Assembly: GCF_014205335.1 (NCBI RefSeq)
Contig: NZ_JACHNH010000001.1
Coordinates: forward strand, 3,280,501-3,344,500
Source of the DNA: Amorphoplanes digitatis
GTDB taxonomy: Bacteria; Actinomycetota; Actinomycetes; Mycobacteriales; Micromonosporaceae
Length of the DNA: 64,000 bases
Reading direction: 5' to 3'
The notes below the pieces were generated by a model. It made no database searches. It had not been told where the DNA came from and saw only the letters and a program-made list of their open reading frames with translations. A program made the translations under genes and the position numbers. Below, in pieces: positions 25,323 to 32,954 of the stretch (position 1 is its first letter; each line of letters opens with the position of its first letter).

Positions 25323-26501
25323 TCAGGCCGCGCGGTGTGACGCCTCGGTCGCCTCGTGCAGTGCGTCTACCAGCCAGGAAGGCGCGTCGGCGCGGCGAGC
25401 CCGCCGCACTGTGCGCCCGAGGATCTTCGGCACCCGCGCCGTGCCGGCGGTGGACACCCGGTCGATCAGCTCTTCGGCGACCTCGTCGGCCTCACCCCAT
25501 GCGCCGACGTCGACGAGGTCCGAGATCAGCCAGGCCCGATACAGCGACTGGTCGCGGCCCTGCCCCGCGGGAAGGGCGAGGACGGCCCGCTCCGACCGGG
25601 TCGCGGCACCGCGCCCATCGTCGGACAGCGACCGGATCCGGGCTTCGTGCACGGCCAGTTCGGCGGTGTGCAGCCACCACGTCCACCCCGGATCGCCGGG
25701 CCCTATCCCGCCCGCCAGCTCCCGGCGGGCCTTCTCCAGCTCGGCCAGGGCGCGCCGACCGTCGCCGAGCTGGGCCAGCGCCCGCGCGCGGCGGACCCGC
25801 ATCATCCCGACGACCCTGCGGGACTTCGGTCGCTCGGCGATAACCCGGTCGGCCAGCGCCAGGCCCTCCGCGCCGCGGCCCAGATACGTGGCCTGCATCG
25901 ACAGATGTGAGGCCAGAAAGCGGGCCATGCTGGTGTCGCCGGCGGTCTGCGCCACGAGCATCGCCTCTGTGGCGATCCGGCGACTGTCGTCCTGGTGCTC
26001 GCTGTCGTAGGCGAGCCAGGCGGCGACCTCGCCCACCTCGGCCAGAGCCGCGTGCACGTCCGAGCGGTCGCCCGCGCGCACACCGACCCGGGCGAGCCGG
26101 GACCGGGCGGTCTGGAACGCACGGATCGCGCTGAGGTGCAGCCCGCCGGAACCGTGCGCGGTGTCGAGCGCGACGAGGTGGTGGACGGTGTCGCGCAGGT
26201 GCTGCACGTCGTCGGCGCTCATCGGCTCGTCGGCGTCGGTGCGCGCCGTGCCGTTCACGACGTCAGCAGCGGACGCGACCGGCTCGGCGCCATCGACCAG
26301 CCGGATCAACGAGCCGTGCGCTTCGAGCACGTCGTCGAGACGCCGGGCGGCCCGGCCGGTTGCGGCGCGGTCGCCGTGCTCAAGCATGCCGATGTACGAC
26401 TTGCTGAAGTAGACGCGATCGGCCAGTCGGCGCACGGAGAGCCCGCGTGCTGCACGCAGTCGGCGGAGTTCGGCGGCGAATGCCGACACGGCGTCGATCA
26501 T
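25323..26501 (-). CDS. XRE-family regulator with long TPR-like C-terminal region
   Basis: 392 aa from the ATG at 26501 with AGGGA 7 nt upstream; the in-frame extension to 26543 runs into the repeat and is rejected. Residues about 6-60 are the helix-turn-helix (ELRRLRAARGLSVRRLADRVYFSKSYIGMLEHGDRAATG). From about 110 onward the protein is helical with repeated Ala/Leu pairs (ALAEVGEVAAWLAYDSEHQD, LARDVIAERPKSRR-like units), as in actinomycete regulators with TPR-like sensor domains. Signal and targets are unknown. A decayed paralogue is encoded at 23778-24157. Confidence 0.87.
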   Translation of the reverse strand: MIDAVSAFAAELRRLRAARGLSVRRLADRVYFSKSYIGMLEHGDRAATGRAARRLDDVLEAHGSLIRLVDGAEPVASAADVVNGTARTDADEPMSADDVQHLRDTVHHLVALDTAHGSGGLHLSAIRAFQTARSRLARVGVRAGDRSDVHAALAEVGEVAAWLAYDSEHQDDSRRIATEAMLVAQTAGDTSMARFLASHLSMQATYLGRGAEGLALADRVIAERPKSRRVVGMMRVRRARALAQLGDGRRALAELEKARRELAGGIGPGDPGWTWWLHTAELAVHEARIRSLSDDGRGAATRSERAVLALPAGQGRDQSLYRAWLISDLVDVGAWGEADEVAEELIDRVSTAGTARVPKILGRTVRRARRADAPSWLVDALHEATEASHRAA

Positions 26502-26502
26502 G

Positions 26503-26554
26503 GTCACATCCCTGCTTGCGGTCAGGGCGGCGGCCGGCCGCAAGTCGGGCCGCC
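26503..26554. repeat. 52-bp direct repeat, copy B
   Basis: Begins 2 nt upstream of the XRE start codon and contains its ribosome site (AGGGA on the minus strand). Near-identity to 24163-24214 suggests a duplicated promoter/operator, perhaps bound by the regulators themselves through CTTGCGG/CCGCAAG. Confidence 0.9.
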
Positions 26555-26863
26555 GGCATCGAAGCTACCCCGGACCGGACCGTTGTGCGGAATGGTTCAG
26601 CGGCTTTCTCGGGGCGGCCGCAAGATCGGCATAATGTGGTTGCCGCGAAACATCAGAATCAATTATTACTTGCCTGGCCGTGGTGGCCCGAAGCTCGTGA
26701 TCTGCGCCGGTGCTGAGCCGTTTCTGCCAAGGTGATCACATGGATCGCGGGAGAGGCCGGGCCTGCGAACAGCAGGAGATACTTCGGCAGGGACGTCCCG
26801 GAAGGCAGCCGGTAGTACCGGTTCATGGTCGCCTGCGGGCGAGTGCTCGCCATTGCGGTCGGC
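26555..26863. other. Intergenic stretch, lower GC
   Basis: About 310 nt upstream of the XRE gene. It has patches of lower GC (around 26630-26690). A 55-codon minus-strand frame from an ATG at 26826 (MNRYYRLPSGTSLPKYLLLF) looks mildly protein-like but has no family match and no good ribosome site, so it is not called. Confidence 0.45.
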
Positions 26864-27340
26864 TCATTTATGTTCGTCTTCGGGACACTGGAGGCATTTC
26901 GTATCGATTGGCGCGGATGGAAGCGCGCCGGGATCAGGTCGGGGTGCCTCTGCGATGACGGATTCCATGTCCGCGCCGCTTCGTACCACGACGGCGTTTG
27001 TGCGGAGTTCCTCGGGGAGGTGCTCGCGTTGTGCTTCGTCGGCCAGCATGGTGGGGCGGTCGGGTGGGATCACGACGGCGCCGGCCAGGTTCAGGAACGT
27101 GGCGAGCAGGTCGAGGACCGCTCCGGTGGAGAAGCGGTTGAACAGGATGCTGCCGAGCTGGTCGTCGGTGAGTCCCCCGTAGAGGCTCGCGTCGCCGCCG
27201 TCCGGCGCTGTCACGTGCCAGTAGTGGAACTCCGGCTCCGTGCGGTCGATGCAGGCCTCGAAGGCCGCCCGGAACGCGGTGCCGGGCATCGGCGCCGGCT
27301 CACCGTGTTCGAACCGCATGACCAGCATGTCGTAGCTCAT
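26864..27340 (-). CDS. Hypothetical protein, possible immunity-type
   Basis: 158 aa from the ATG at 27340 (MSYDMLVMRFEHGEP); the frame open further upstream overlaps the membrane protein and is rejected. Soluble and acidic, with aromatic-rich EPEFHYWHV and later LSILFNRFSTG-like segments. The small size, the acidity and the MSYDMLV opening are reminiscent of small immunity-like or SMI1-neighbour proteins, but I cannot place it in a family. Its ATG overlaps the stop of the preceding membrane protein (ATGA), so the two are translationally coupled. Confidence 0.68.
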   Translation of the reverse strand: MSYDMLVMRFEHGEPAPMPGTAFRAAFEACIDRTEPEFHYWHVTAPDGGDASLYGGLTDDQLGSILFNRFSTGAVLDLLATFLNLAGAVVIPPDRPTMLADEAQREHLPEELRTNAVVVRSGADMESVIAEAPRPDPGALPSAPIDTKCLQCPEDEHK

Positions 27341-28095
27341 GTGCCGGCGGCCGGCGCCGGCCGGAACGGGTCGAATAGTTCCCGCATGAGGCGGTCCCGT
27401 TCGATCTCGGTGCCGATCGCAGGGCGGTGGACGGGATTCGCGGCGTAGTAGCGGATCGCGGCCGTGATGAGCCACGGCTCGATGTCGGTGGTGCGCAACT
27501 TCTTCCCGAACACGTGCAGGCCGCTGCGCCGCACCAGCTCGGGCCGGGCGCAGGTCAGCGGCACCGTGTTGGCGTTCGGGGCGGGTGGCAGGGACGGCAC
27601 GGCGGGCGACGCGTCCCAGGGTATGACGAGCCAGCCGGTCAGTCCGCGCTGCCACACGCCGTCGGGCCGGAGCTGCACGCTGTTGTCGCCCCAGGCGACG
27701 GCGACGAACAGCAGGGTGAGTGCCGTCGTGAACAGTTCGGGCAGCTGCTCGGACAGGAACGGGTCCGATCCCCAGTCCCGGATGACGTTCGCGGTCCTTC
27801 CGGTGGCCATCACGAGATACGCGAGCGCCAGGAAGGTGTACGTCGGCCGCGGCGGGGTGCTGAACGCCGGCACGTCCGGCAGCACCACGAAGGCGTTCGG
27901 GCGTCTGCCGGCCACCGAGACCACGCCCAGCGGCAGCAGCGACATGGCGGCGATCATCAGGGCCGGGAACGCGCGTTGCCCGAGCGCCGGGACCTGGGCC
28001 TGGACCAGCAGGAAGCCGGCGGAGAGGGCGAGGCCGGTCGCCAGGATCGGCCGGCCGTGCCGCCCGGCCGCCGCGAGGAACTTGGTGATCACCAC
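27337..28095 (-). CDS. Membrane protein of unknown function
   Basis: 252 aa. Four hydrophobic segments are visible in the N-terminal half (about 16-33, 42-62, 84-97 and 120-134), followed by a cytosolic domain of about 110 residues containing LRPDGVWQRGLTGWLVIPWD, a PH-like strand pattern seen in small actinobacterial membrane proteins. First gene of a two-gene operon, coupled to the 158-aa protein by a 4-nt overlap. Pairing suggests a membrane-sensor or toxin/immunity module, which is speculation. Confidence 0.7.
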   Translation of the reverse strand: MVITKFLAAAGRHGRPILATGLALSAGFLLVQAQVPALGQRAFPALMIAAMSLLPLGVVSVAGRRPNAFVVLPDVPAFSTPPRPTYTFLALAYLVMATGRTANVIRDWGSDPFLSEQLPELFTTALTLLFVAVAWGDNSVQLRPDGVWQRGLTGWLVIPWDASPAVPSLPPAPNANTVPLTCARPELVRRSGLHVFGKKLRTTDIEPWLITAAIRYYAANPVHRPAIGTEIERDRLMRELFDPFRPAPAAGT

Positions 28096-28101
28096 GGCAT
28101 G

Positions 28102-28560
28102 CTACGGGTCGAGGGGGTCGATGACCTGTTTGCGGGCGTGCTGGTAGATGACGGAGCTGCGGAACCCGACGATCTCCCGGCGGCCGCTGAACTTGTCCAT
28201 GAGGAAGGCGTGCAGGGCGTCGACGCTGGGCACGGCGACGTGGACCAGGAAGTCGTCGCCGCCGGCCACCACGTAGACCGAGAGCACCTCGGGCAGGCCC
28301 ATCGCGTACCTCTTGAAGCCGTCGATGACGGTGCGGCTCAGCGGCCGGACCTGCACATGCAGCAGCGCCTGCACGCCGCGGTTGAGGGCGGCCAGGCTGA
28401 TCTCGGCGTGGTAGCCGGTGATCACTCCGCGTTCCCGCAGCGCGCGCACGCGTTCCAGGCAGGTCGACGGCGCGATGCCGACGGCGCGGGCCAGTTCGCG
28501 GTTGGTCTGCCGCGCATGTGTCTGCAGGTGCCGGACGATCGCCGAATCAAGTTCGTCCAT
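28102..28560 (-). CDS. Lrp/AsnC-family transcriptional regulator
   Basis: 152 aa from the ATG at 28560. Residues 1-60 are the AsnC-type helix-turn-helix (DELDSAIVRHLQTHARQTNRELARAVGIAPSTCLERV). The rest is the RAM ligand domain, including LSVYVVAGGDDFLVHV. It is divergent from an amino-acid dehydrogenase gene 79 bp away, a common arrangement in which an Lrp-type regulator responds to a branched-chain amino acid and controls the dehydrogenase. Confidence 0.92.
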   Translation of the reverse strand: MDELDSAIVRHLQTHARQTNRELARAVGIAPSTCLERVRALRERGVITGYHAEISLAALNRGVQALLHVQVRPLSRTVIDGFKRYAMGLPEVLSVYVVAGGDDFLVHVAVPSVDALHAFLMDKFSGRREIVGFRSSVIYQHARKQVIDPLDP

Positions 28561-28626
28561 GGCCGGAATTTTGCCACTCGTTCCGAACGATGTTCGCCGT
28601 GAAGCGGTATGCCTCGGCCGTTTACC

Positions 28627-28632
28627 TACCGT
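28627..28632 (+). promoter_or_regulatory. -10 box of the dehydrogenase gene
   Basis: TACCGT, 7 nt before the ATG at 28640; leaderless spacing. The Lrp regulator is transcribed divergently from the same 79-bp region. Confidence 0.45.
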
Positions 28633-28639
28633 CGGCTCC

Positions 28640-29665
28640 ATGGCCGAATTTCAGCACGAACAGCTTGTCGTCCGGCGGGGCGCGCGGTCGGGGCTGCCGA
28701 TCGTCGTCGCGGTGCATTCCACGGTGCTGGGTCAGGCCATCGGCGGCTGCCGGCTCGCGTCGTACCCGGACTGGCGCGACGGGCTCGCGGACGCGCTGCG
28801 GCTGTCGGCGGCGATGTCGGACAAGTGCGCCCTGGCCGGCCTGCCCAACGGCGGCGGCAAGACCGTCGTGGCCGTGCCGCCCGGCGCGGTCGACCGCCGG
28901 GCGGTGCTGCACGACGTCGGCGACGTGATCGCCGGGCTGGGTGGCGCCTACGCCACGGGGCCGGACGTCGGCACCGGGCCGGACGACATGGCCGTGATCG
29001 GCGAGCGGACCGCGCACGTGTTCTGCCGGCCGGACGGCGCCGGCGGCAGCGGCGATTCCTCCGGGCACACCGCGGCCGGGGTGCTCGCGGCGCTACGGGT
29101 GCTGTGCGCGGAGCGGTTCGGCTCGGCGGACCTGTCCGCCCGCAGCTTCGCGGTGCTCGGCCTCGGCCGGGTCGGCGGGCGGGTGCTGCGGCTGCTCGCC
29201 GACGCCGGCGCGAGCCTGGTGGCCGCCGACGTCGACGACGGCAAGCGCGGGCTCGCCGTCGCCGCCGGTGCCGCCTGGGTCGGCCCGCCGGAGTGTCTGG
29301 CCGCCGAGGTGGACGTGCTCGTCCCGGCCGCCCTCGGCGGCCTGCTGACCGCGCGGACGGTGCCGCGGCTGCGCTGCGCCGCGATCGCCGGGCCGGCCAA
29401 CAACCAGCTCGACGAGCCGGCCACCGCCGGCCTGCTGCACGACCGCGGCATCCTCTGGGCGCCGGACGTCATCGTCAGCGCCGGCGGCATCATCCACGCC
29501 GTCGCCGTCGAGCTGCGCGGGGAGAGCGCCGCCCGGGCCGCGGCCCGCGTGGACGGGATCGCCGGCACCCTGGCCGGCGTGCTGCGCGCGGCCCGCGCCG
29601 CCGACTCGACCCCGGCGGCCGCGGCACGCGCCCGCATCCAGAAGATCCTTCACCGTACGGCGTGA
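28640..29665 (+). CDS. Glu/Leu/Phe/Val dehydrogenase family protein
   Basis: 341 aa from the ATG at 28640. The N-terminal catalytic domain has MSDKCALAGLPNGGGK, with Lys62 and Lys74 as substrate-binding and catalytic lysines. The NAD-binding fold starts at VLGLGRVGGRVL. The length is close to leucine and valine dehydrogenases, and the divergent Lrp regulator supports branched-chain amino-acid deamination to oxo acids. The exact substrate cannot be fixed. Its last 16 nt overlap the convergent HPRT-like gene. Confidence 0.88.
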   Translation: MAEFQHEQLVVRRGARSGLPIVVAVHSTVLGQAIGGCRLASYPDWRDGLADALRLSAAMSDKCALAGLPNGGGKTVVAVPPGAVDRRAVLHDVGDVIAGLGGAYATGPDVGTGPDDMAVIGERTAHVFCRPDGAGGSGDSSGHTAAGVLAALRVLCAERFGSADLSARSFAVLGLGRVGGRVLRLLADAGASLVAADVDDGKRGLAVAAGAAWVGPPECLAAEVDVLVPAALGGLLTARTVPRLRCAAIAGPANNQLDEPATAGLLHDRGILWAPDVIVSAGGIIHAVAVELRGESAARAAARVDGIAGTLAGVLRAARAADSTPAAAARARIQKILHRTA

Positions 29666-30201
29666 GAGGCCAGGACGGCCGCGCAGCGCAGGTTGCGGTA
29701 GCGCCCGCGGTAGTCCAGCCCGTACCCGACGATCTGGCCGGACGGCACGTCGAAGCCGATGTAGGCCGGCACCGCGAGCTGCGGCGCGTCCGGCTTGCGC
29801 AGCAGCGCGCAGACCGCGATCGACGCCGGGCGGCGCTGGTTGAGGTTGGAGATCAGCCAGGACATGGTCAGGCCGGTGTCGATCACCGTCTCCGCGATGA
29901 TCACGTCCCGGCCCTCGATGTCGATATCAAGATCTTTGAGCTGGCGTACGGAGCCGGAGGCGCGGTTGCTGGTGGTGGTGTACGACCGGATCGCCATCCA
30001 GCCGATCTCGACCTGGCTCTCCAGGGCCCTCGCGAGGTCTACGGTGAAGGTGGCGGCACCGCCGAGCACGCCGATCAGAACGATCTCGCGCCCCGACATG
30101 TCCTTGCCGATCTCGGCCGCGAGTTCGCCCACCCGGGCCAGGATCTGATCCTCGGTGAGCAGCACGGACTCGAGATCGTCCGCGACGTGGTCAGCGTCCA
30201 A
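29650..30201 (-). CDS. Divergent hypoxanthine phosphoribosyltransferase homologue
   Basis: 183 aa from a TTG at 30201 with AAGGGGA upstream. Type I phosphoribosyltransferase fold: the PRPP loop region IIAETVIDTGLTMSWL and the purine-site VGYGLDYRGRYRNL closely follow actinobacterial Hpt. Two usually fixed residues differ: the Lys of VLKG is Gly47 (GVLGGAA), and the first Asp after Glu in the VED-type motif is Thr105 (AET); Asp108 is kept. It may be a paralogue with changed activity rather than the housekeeping salvage enzyme. Confidence 0.8.
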   Translation of the reverse strand: MDADHVADDLESVLLTEDQILARVGELAAEIGKDMSGREIVLIGVLGGAATFTVDLARALESQVEIGWMAIRSYTTTSNRASGSVRQLKDLDIDIEGRDVIIAETVIDTGLTMSWLISNLNQRRPASIAVCALLRKPDAPQLAVPAYIGFDVPSGQIVGYGLDYRGRYRNLRCAAVLASHAVR

Positions 30202-30548
30202 CCGTCATCCCCTTGCAAGTCGGCGGGCCCCGGCCGAGGTCACGCCGAAAGCCTGACATGTGTGACGGCGACGGCCAACACGTGCTGTACCTCCCGAGGA
30301 GGATCTCCGTGTGCCATTTATCGCACGCAGGGGTTGCGGCACTACGGAGCCGTGGCACTCGTCGTGTTTGCTGGTATCTGTACCCGTCACCCAACGTATT
30401 CGCATCCGTCACGCGGTCCGGCCGCTCAGCCGAGATTCCCGAGTCGTATGTCCAGATTCTCGGCCTGGCCGCTCCGTTGTGAGACGCGCTCCTGTAATGT
30501 CCGCGCGTCCCGGTATTCATGTATTCATCACGACGGTGGAGTTGTGGC
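30202..30548. promoter_or_regulatory. Long divergent intergenic region
   Basis: About 350 nt between the HPRT homologue and the phosphatidyltransferase. A -10-like TAATGT lies at 30495-30500. A direct repeat (GTATTCAT twice, within 30512-30531) and the ribosome site GGTGGAG precede the ATG at 30549. A short plus-strand frame at 30213-30482 matches no family. I recognise no riboswitch here. Confidence 0.4.
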
Positions 30549-31541
30549 ATGGCACAACGGTTCACGCTCGACGAGATCCGGACCCGCACCTACAAGGATC
30601 GCGACGCCTGGTGGACCGTCTGGCTCGTCGACCCTCTCGCCTCGCGGCTGGTGTGGCTCGTGGCGCCGGTCCGGTGGATCACGCCGAACGTGCTGACGAT
30701 GGGCGCCTTCCTGCTCGGCCTGGTCACCGCGTACTGCTTCGCGCAGGGTGACTACCCGTGGCTGATCGCCGGCGCGATCGTCTTCCACCTCAGCTTCGTG
30801 CTGGACTGCATGGACGGCAAGATCGCCCGGCTCAAGGGTACGGGCTCGGTCTTCGGCGCGTGGCTCGACTACGTCTTCGACCGGCTGCGGGTGCTGACCT
30901 GCGCGTGCGCCCTGTTCGGCGGCCAGTACGCGAAGACCGACGACATCCGCTACCTGTACCTCGCCGCCGTCGTGATCTTCCTGGACATGTTCCGGTACCT
31001 GAACGCCCTCCAGATGGGCAAGGTCAAGAACGACATGCGGCGCCGGCTGGAGGCCGCCCGCGGCGAGAACTCCGGCCGCCCGTTGTTCGTCGAGGAGACC
31101 GGCATCGAGCACCCGGTCGGCGCCGGCGCCGGCCTGACGACCGCCACCGACGGTACGGGCGAGGTGCGGCCCGTCGTCGACGTCTTCGACGACTTCCGCA
31201 CCCGGTTCAGCGGCTTCGTGAAGGTCCGCAACATCCTGGTACGCCAGCGCATCCGGGCGCACGTGTTCAGCGGCATCGAGTTCCAGATGTTCATCTTCAT
31301 CCTCGGCCCGCTGACCAACCAGATCGCGTTCTTCACGATCCTCTCCGCCGTGCTGCTGGCGGGCTTCGAGCTGCTGCTGATCTACAAGCTCTGGACCGCG
31401 ACCCGCAGCTACGCCCGGCAGCTCGCCAAGATCGGTACGTCGGAGGCGGAGGCCGCGGCGGCCGCCGTCGCGACCGGGATCGAGCCGGCCGAGGACGCCG
31501 ACGACCCGGAGGCGTTCAGCACCCAGCGCATCTCCGCGTAG
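30549..31541 (+). CDS. CDP-alcohol phosphatidyltransferase family protein
   Basis: 330 aa membrane enzyme. The signature Asp-Gly-x2-Ala-Arg-x8-Gly-x3-Asp-x3-Asp is complete: Asp89, Gly90, Ala93, Arg94, Gly103, Asp107 and Asp111. Membrane segments are visible at about 47-64, 70-86, 137-148 and in the C-terminal third. It transfers a phosphoalcohol from a CDP-alcohol to an acceptor alcohol. The large hydrophilic insert (about 165-235) and acidic tail are unusual for phosphatidylinositol-phosphate synthases, so the acceptor is left open. Confidence 0.9.
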   Translation: MAQRFTLDEIRTRTYKDRDAWWTVWLVDPLASRLVWLVAPVRWITPNVLTMGAFLLGLVTAYCFAQGDYPWLIAGAIVFHLSFVLDCMDGKIARLKGTGSVFGAWLDYVFDRLRVLTCACALFGGQYAKTDDIRYLYLAAVVIFLDMFRYLNALQMGKVKNDMRRRLEAARGENSGRPLFVEETGIEHPVGAGAGLTTATDGTGEVRPVVDVFDDFRTRFSGFVKVRNILVRQRIRAHVFSGIEFQMFIFILGPLTNQIAFFTILSAVLLAGFELLLIYKLWTATRSYARQLAKIGTSEAEAAAAAVATGIEPAEDADDPEAFSTQRISA

Positions 31542-31596
31542 GGACCGGGGGCCGCGTCCCACCGCGCGGCCGGCCGGCGTGGCAAGCTGACCGGCC

Positions 31597-31668
31597 ATGG
31601 ACGGACTCTTGCTGGCCGGCGCCCCGCTCACCCGGGGCCGCCGGCCCGGACGGCCGGCGACCCGGTGA
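31597..31668 (+). CDS. Possible 23-aa upstream ORF overlapping the next gene
   Basis: ATG at 31597 to TGA at 31666-31668 encodes MDGLLLAGAPLTRGRRPGRP and three more residues. The TGA overlaps the GTG start at 31665 (GTGA). A weak -10-like CAAGCT lies 8 nt before the ATG. The arrangement resembles those before DUF3090 and dop but is less well supported. Confidence 0.25.
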   Translation: MDGLLLAGAPLTRGRRPGRPATR

Positions 31669-32378
31669 GCGCGCGCTTCGAGGAACTCGCCTGGCGGGAG
31701 ACCCCGATCGGCGAGATCAGCCTGCGCCGCCGGCTCGATCCCCGGCTCGGGGTCGAGGTGTACGAGGTGAAGATCGACGACGAGTTCCTGATGTCCAGCC
31801 TCTTCACCGTCGCGGAGATCGAACTCGCCCGGCTGGGCCTGGCCGCGCTGCCCGCCTGCGCCCGGCCCGACGTGGTCGTCGGCGGCCTCGGGCTGGGTTA
31901 CACCGCCCGGGCCGTGCTCGAGGATCCGCGGGTGGGGTCGCTGCTGGTCGTCGACGCGGTTGGCGAGGTCATCTCCTGGCACGAGCGCGGGCTGCTGCCG
32001 GAGGCCGCCGCGCTGACCACCGATCCGCGGAGCCGTCTGGTCGAGGGCGACTTCTTCGCGATGGCCGCGGGCGAGTCGGGTTTCGACCCGGACGCGCCCG
32101 GACGCCGCTTCGACGCGATCCTGCTCGACGTCGACCACAGCCCGCGGCACGTGCTCGCCCCGGCCAACGCGGACCTCTACACGGTCGCCGGGATGCGCCG
32201 GCTCGCCGCGCACCTGCGCCCGGGCGGCGTCTTCGCGCTCTGGTCGGACGATCCGCCGGACGCCGAGTTCGAGGCCGTGCTGGCCGAGGTGTTCGACGAG
32301 GCGGCCGCGCACGTGGTGGCGTTCCCGAACCCGCTGACCGGGGGCCAGTCCGCCAATACCGTATATGTAGCTATATAG
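31665..32378 (+). CDS. Spermidine synthase-like protein
   Basis: 237 aa, GTG start. The Rossmann-type core of polyamine aminopropyltransferases is visible: VVVGGLGLGYTARAVL (nucleotide motif), SLLVVDAVGEVI (acidic residue after strand 2) and FDAILLDVDHSP, where the spermidine-synthase-like Asp sits. The fold is that of SAM-type methyltransferases, so a different substrate is possible. Actinobacteria carry several such paralogues with unknown roles. It has no clear Shine-Dalgarno sequence. Confidence 0.82.
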   Translation: MSARFEELAWRETPIGEISLRRRLDPRLGVEVYEVKIDDEFLMSSLFTVAEIELARLGLAALPACARPDVVVGGLGLGYTARAVLEDPRVGSLLVVDAVGEVISWHERGLLPEAAALTTDPRSRLVEGDFFAMAAGESGFDPDAPGRRFDAILLDVDHSPRHVLAPANADLYTVAGMRRLAAHLRPGGVFALWSDDPPDAEFEAVLAEVFDEAAAHVVAFPNPLTGGQSANTVYVAI

Positions 32379-32396
32379 GCGGGCATACTGGCGGTT

Positions 32397-32942
32397 GTGG
32401 AGGATCACCCGCTCGAGCCCGGCGAGGACGCCACGACGTTCTTCCAGCCACGCGCCCTGGTCTTCGTGACCATGCTCTGGGTGATCGCGCTGGTCTGGCT
32501 GCTGGTCACCGTCCTGTACGGGGCGGTCGTGTACGTGACCGGGATCGAGCTGAAGTCCGGCGACATCCTCATCATGGTCGAGAGCGTGCTGATCGTGCCG
32601 ACCGTGACCGCCGGCCTGATCATGCTCATCACCTGGCAGCGGCTGGGCTGGTTGAAGAGCTCCGTGTACGGCCTGGAGTTCGCGGCGACCGGCCGCCGGG
32701 GCGTGCACCTGCAGTGGTCCTCGATCGCGTCGGTCGGCCTGCGGCGCTGGGGCCCGTTCACCGAGCTCGTGGTGACGCCCACCGACATGGCGGCGGTCAC
32801 CGAGCTGCGAGAGCGCGGGCGGGCGCCCCGAGTGCTGCGCCGCGACGCCGGCTCGGCGTTCCTGATCGACGTCGGCCTGATGTCACCGGGGCCGCGGACC
32901 CTGATCGCCGAGCTGCACCGGCGCATCCCGTCCCGGGTCTGA
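32397..32942 (+). CDS. Two-helix membrane protein with PH-like C-terminal part
   Basis: 181 aa, GTG start, with a weak CATACT -10 box 7 nt upstream. Two membrane segments lie at about 22-47 and 60-80. The soluble half has strand-forming segments (SSVYGLEFAATGRRGVHLQWSSIASVGLRRWGPFTELVV) like bacterial PH domains. Function unknown. Just upstream of the histidine kinase on the same strand with 12 nt between, so probably cotranscribed. Confidence 0.72.
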   Translation: MEDHPLEPGEDATTFFQPRALVFVTMLWVIALVWLLVTVLYGAVVYVTGIELKSGDILIMVESVLIVPTVTAGLIMLITWQRLGWLKSSVYGLEFAATGRRGVHLQWSSIASVGLRRWGPFTELVVTPTDMAAVTELRERGRAPRVLRRDAGSAFLIDVGLMSPGPRTLIAELHRRIPSRV

Positions 32943-32954
32943 CCGGCGGCGCAC

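Noticed and set aside
30528..32708. 726-aa open frame antisense to the phosphatidyltransferase
   Set aside because: Low-complexity shadow; three well-supported genes lie on the plus strand.
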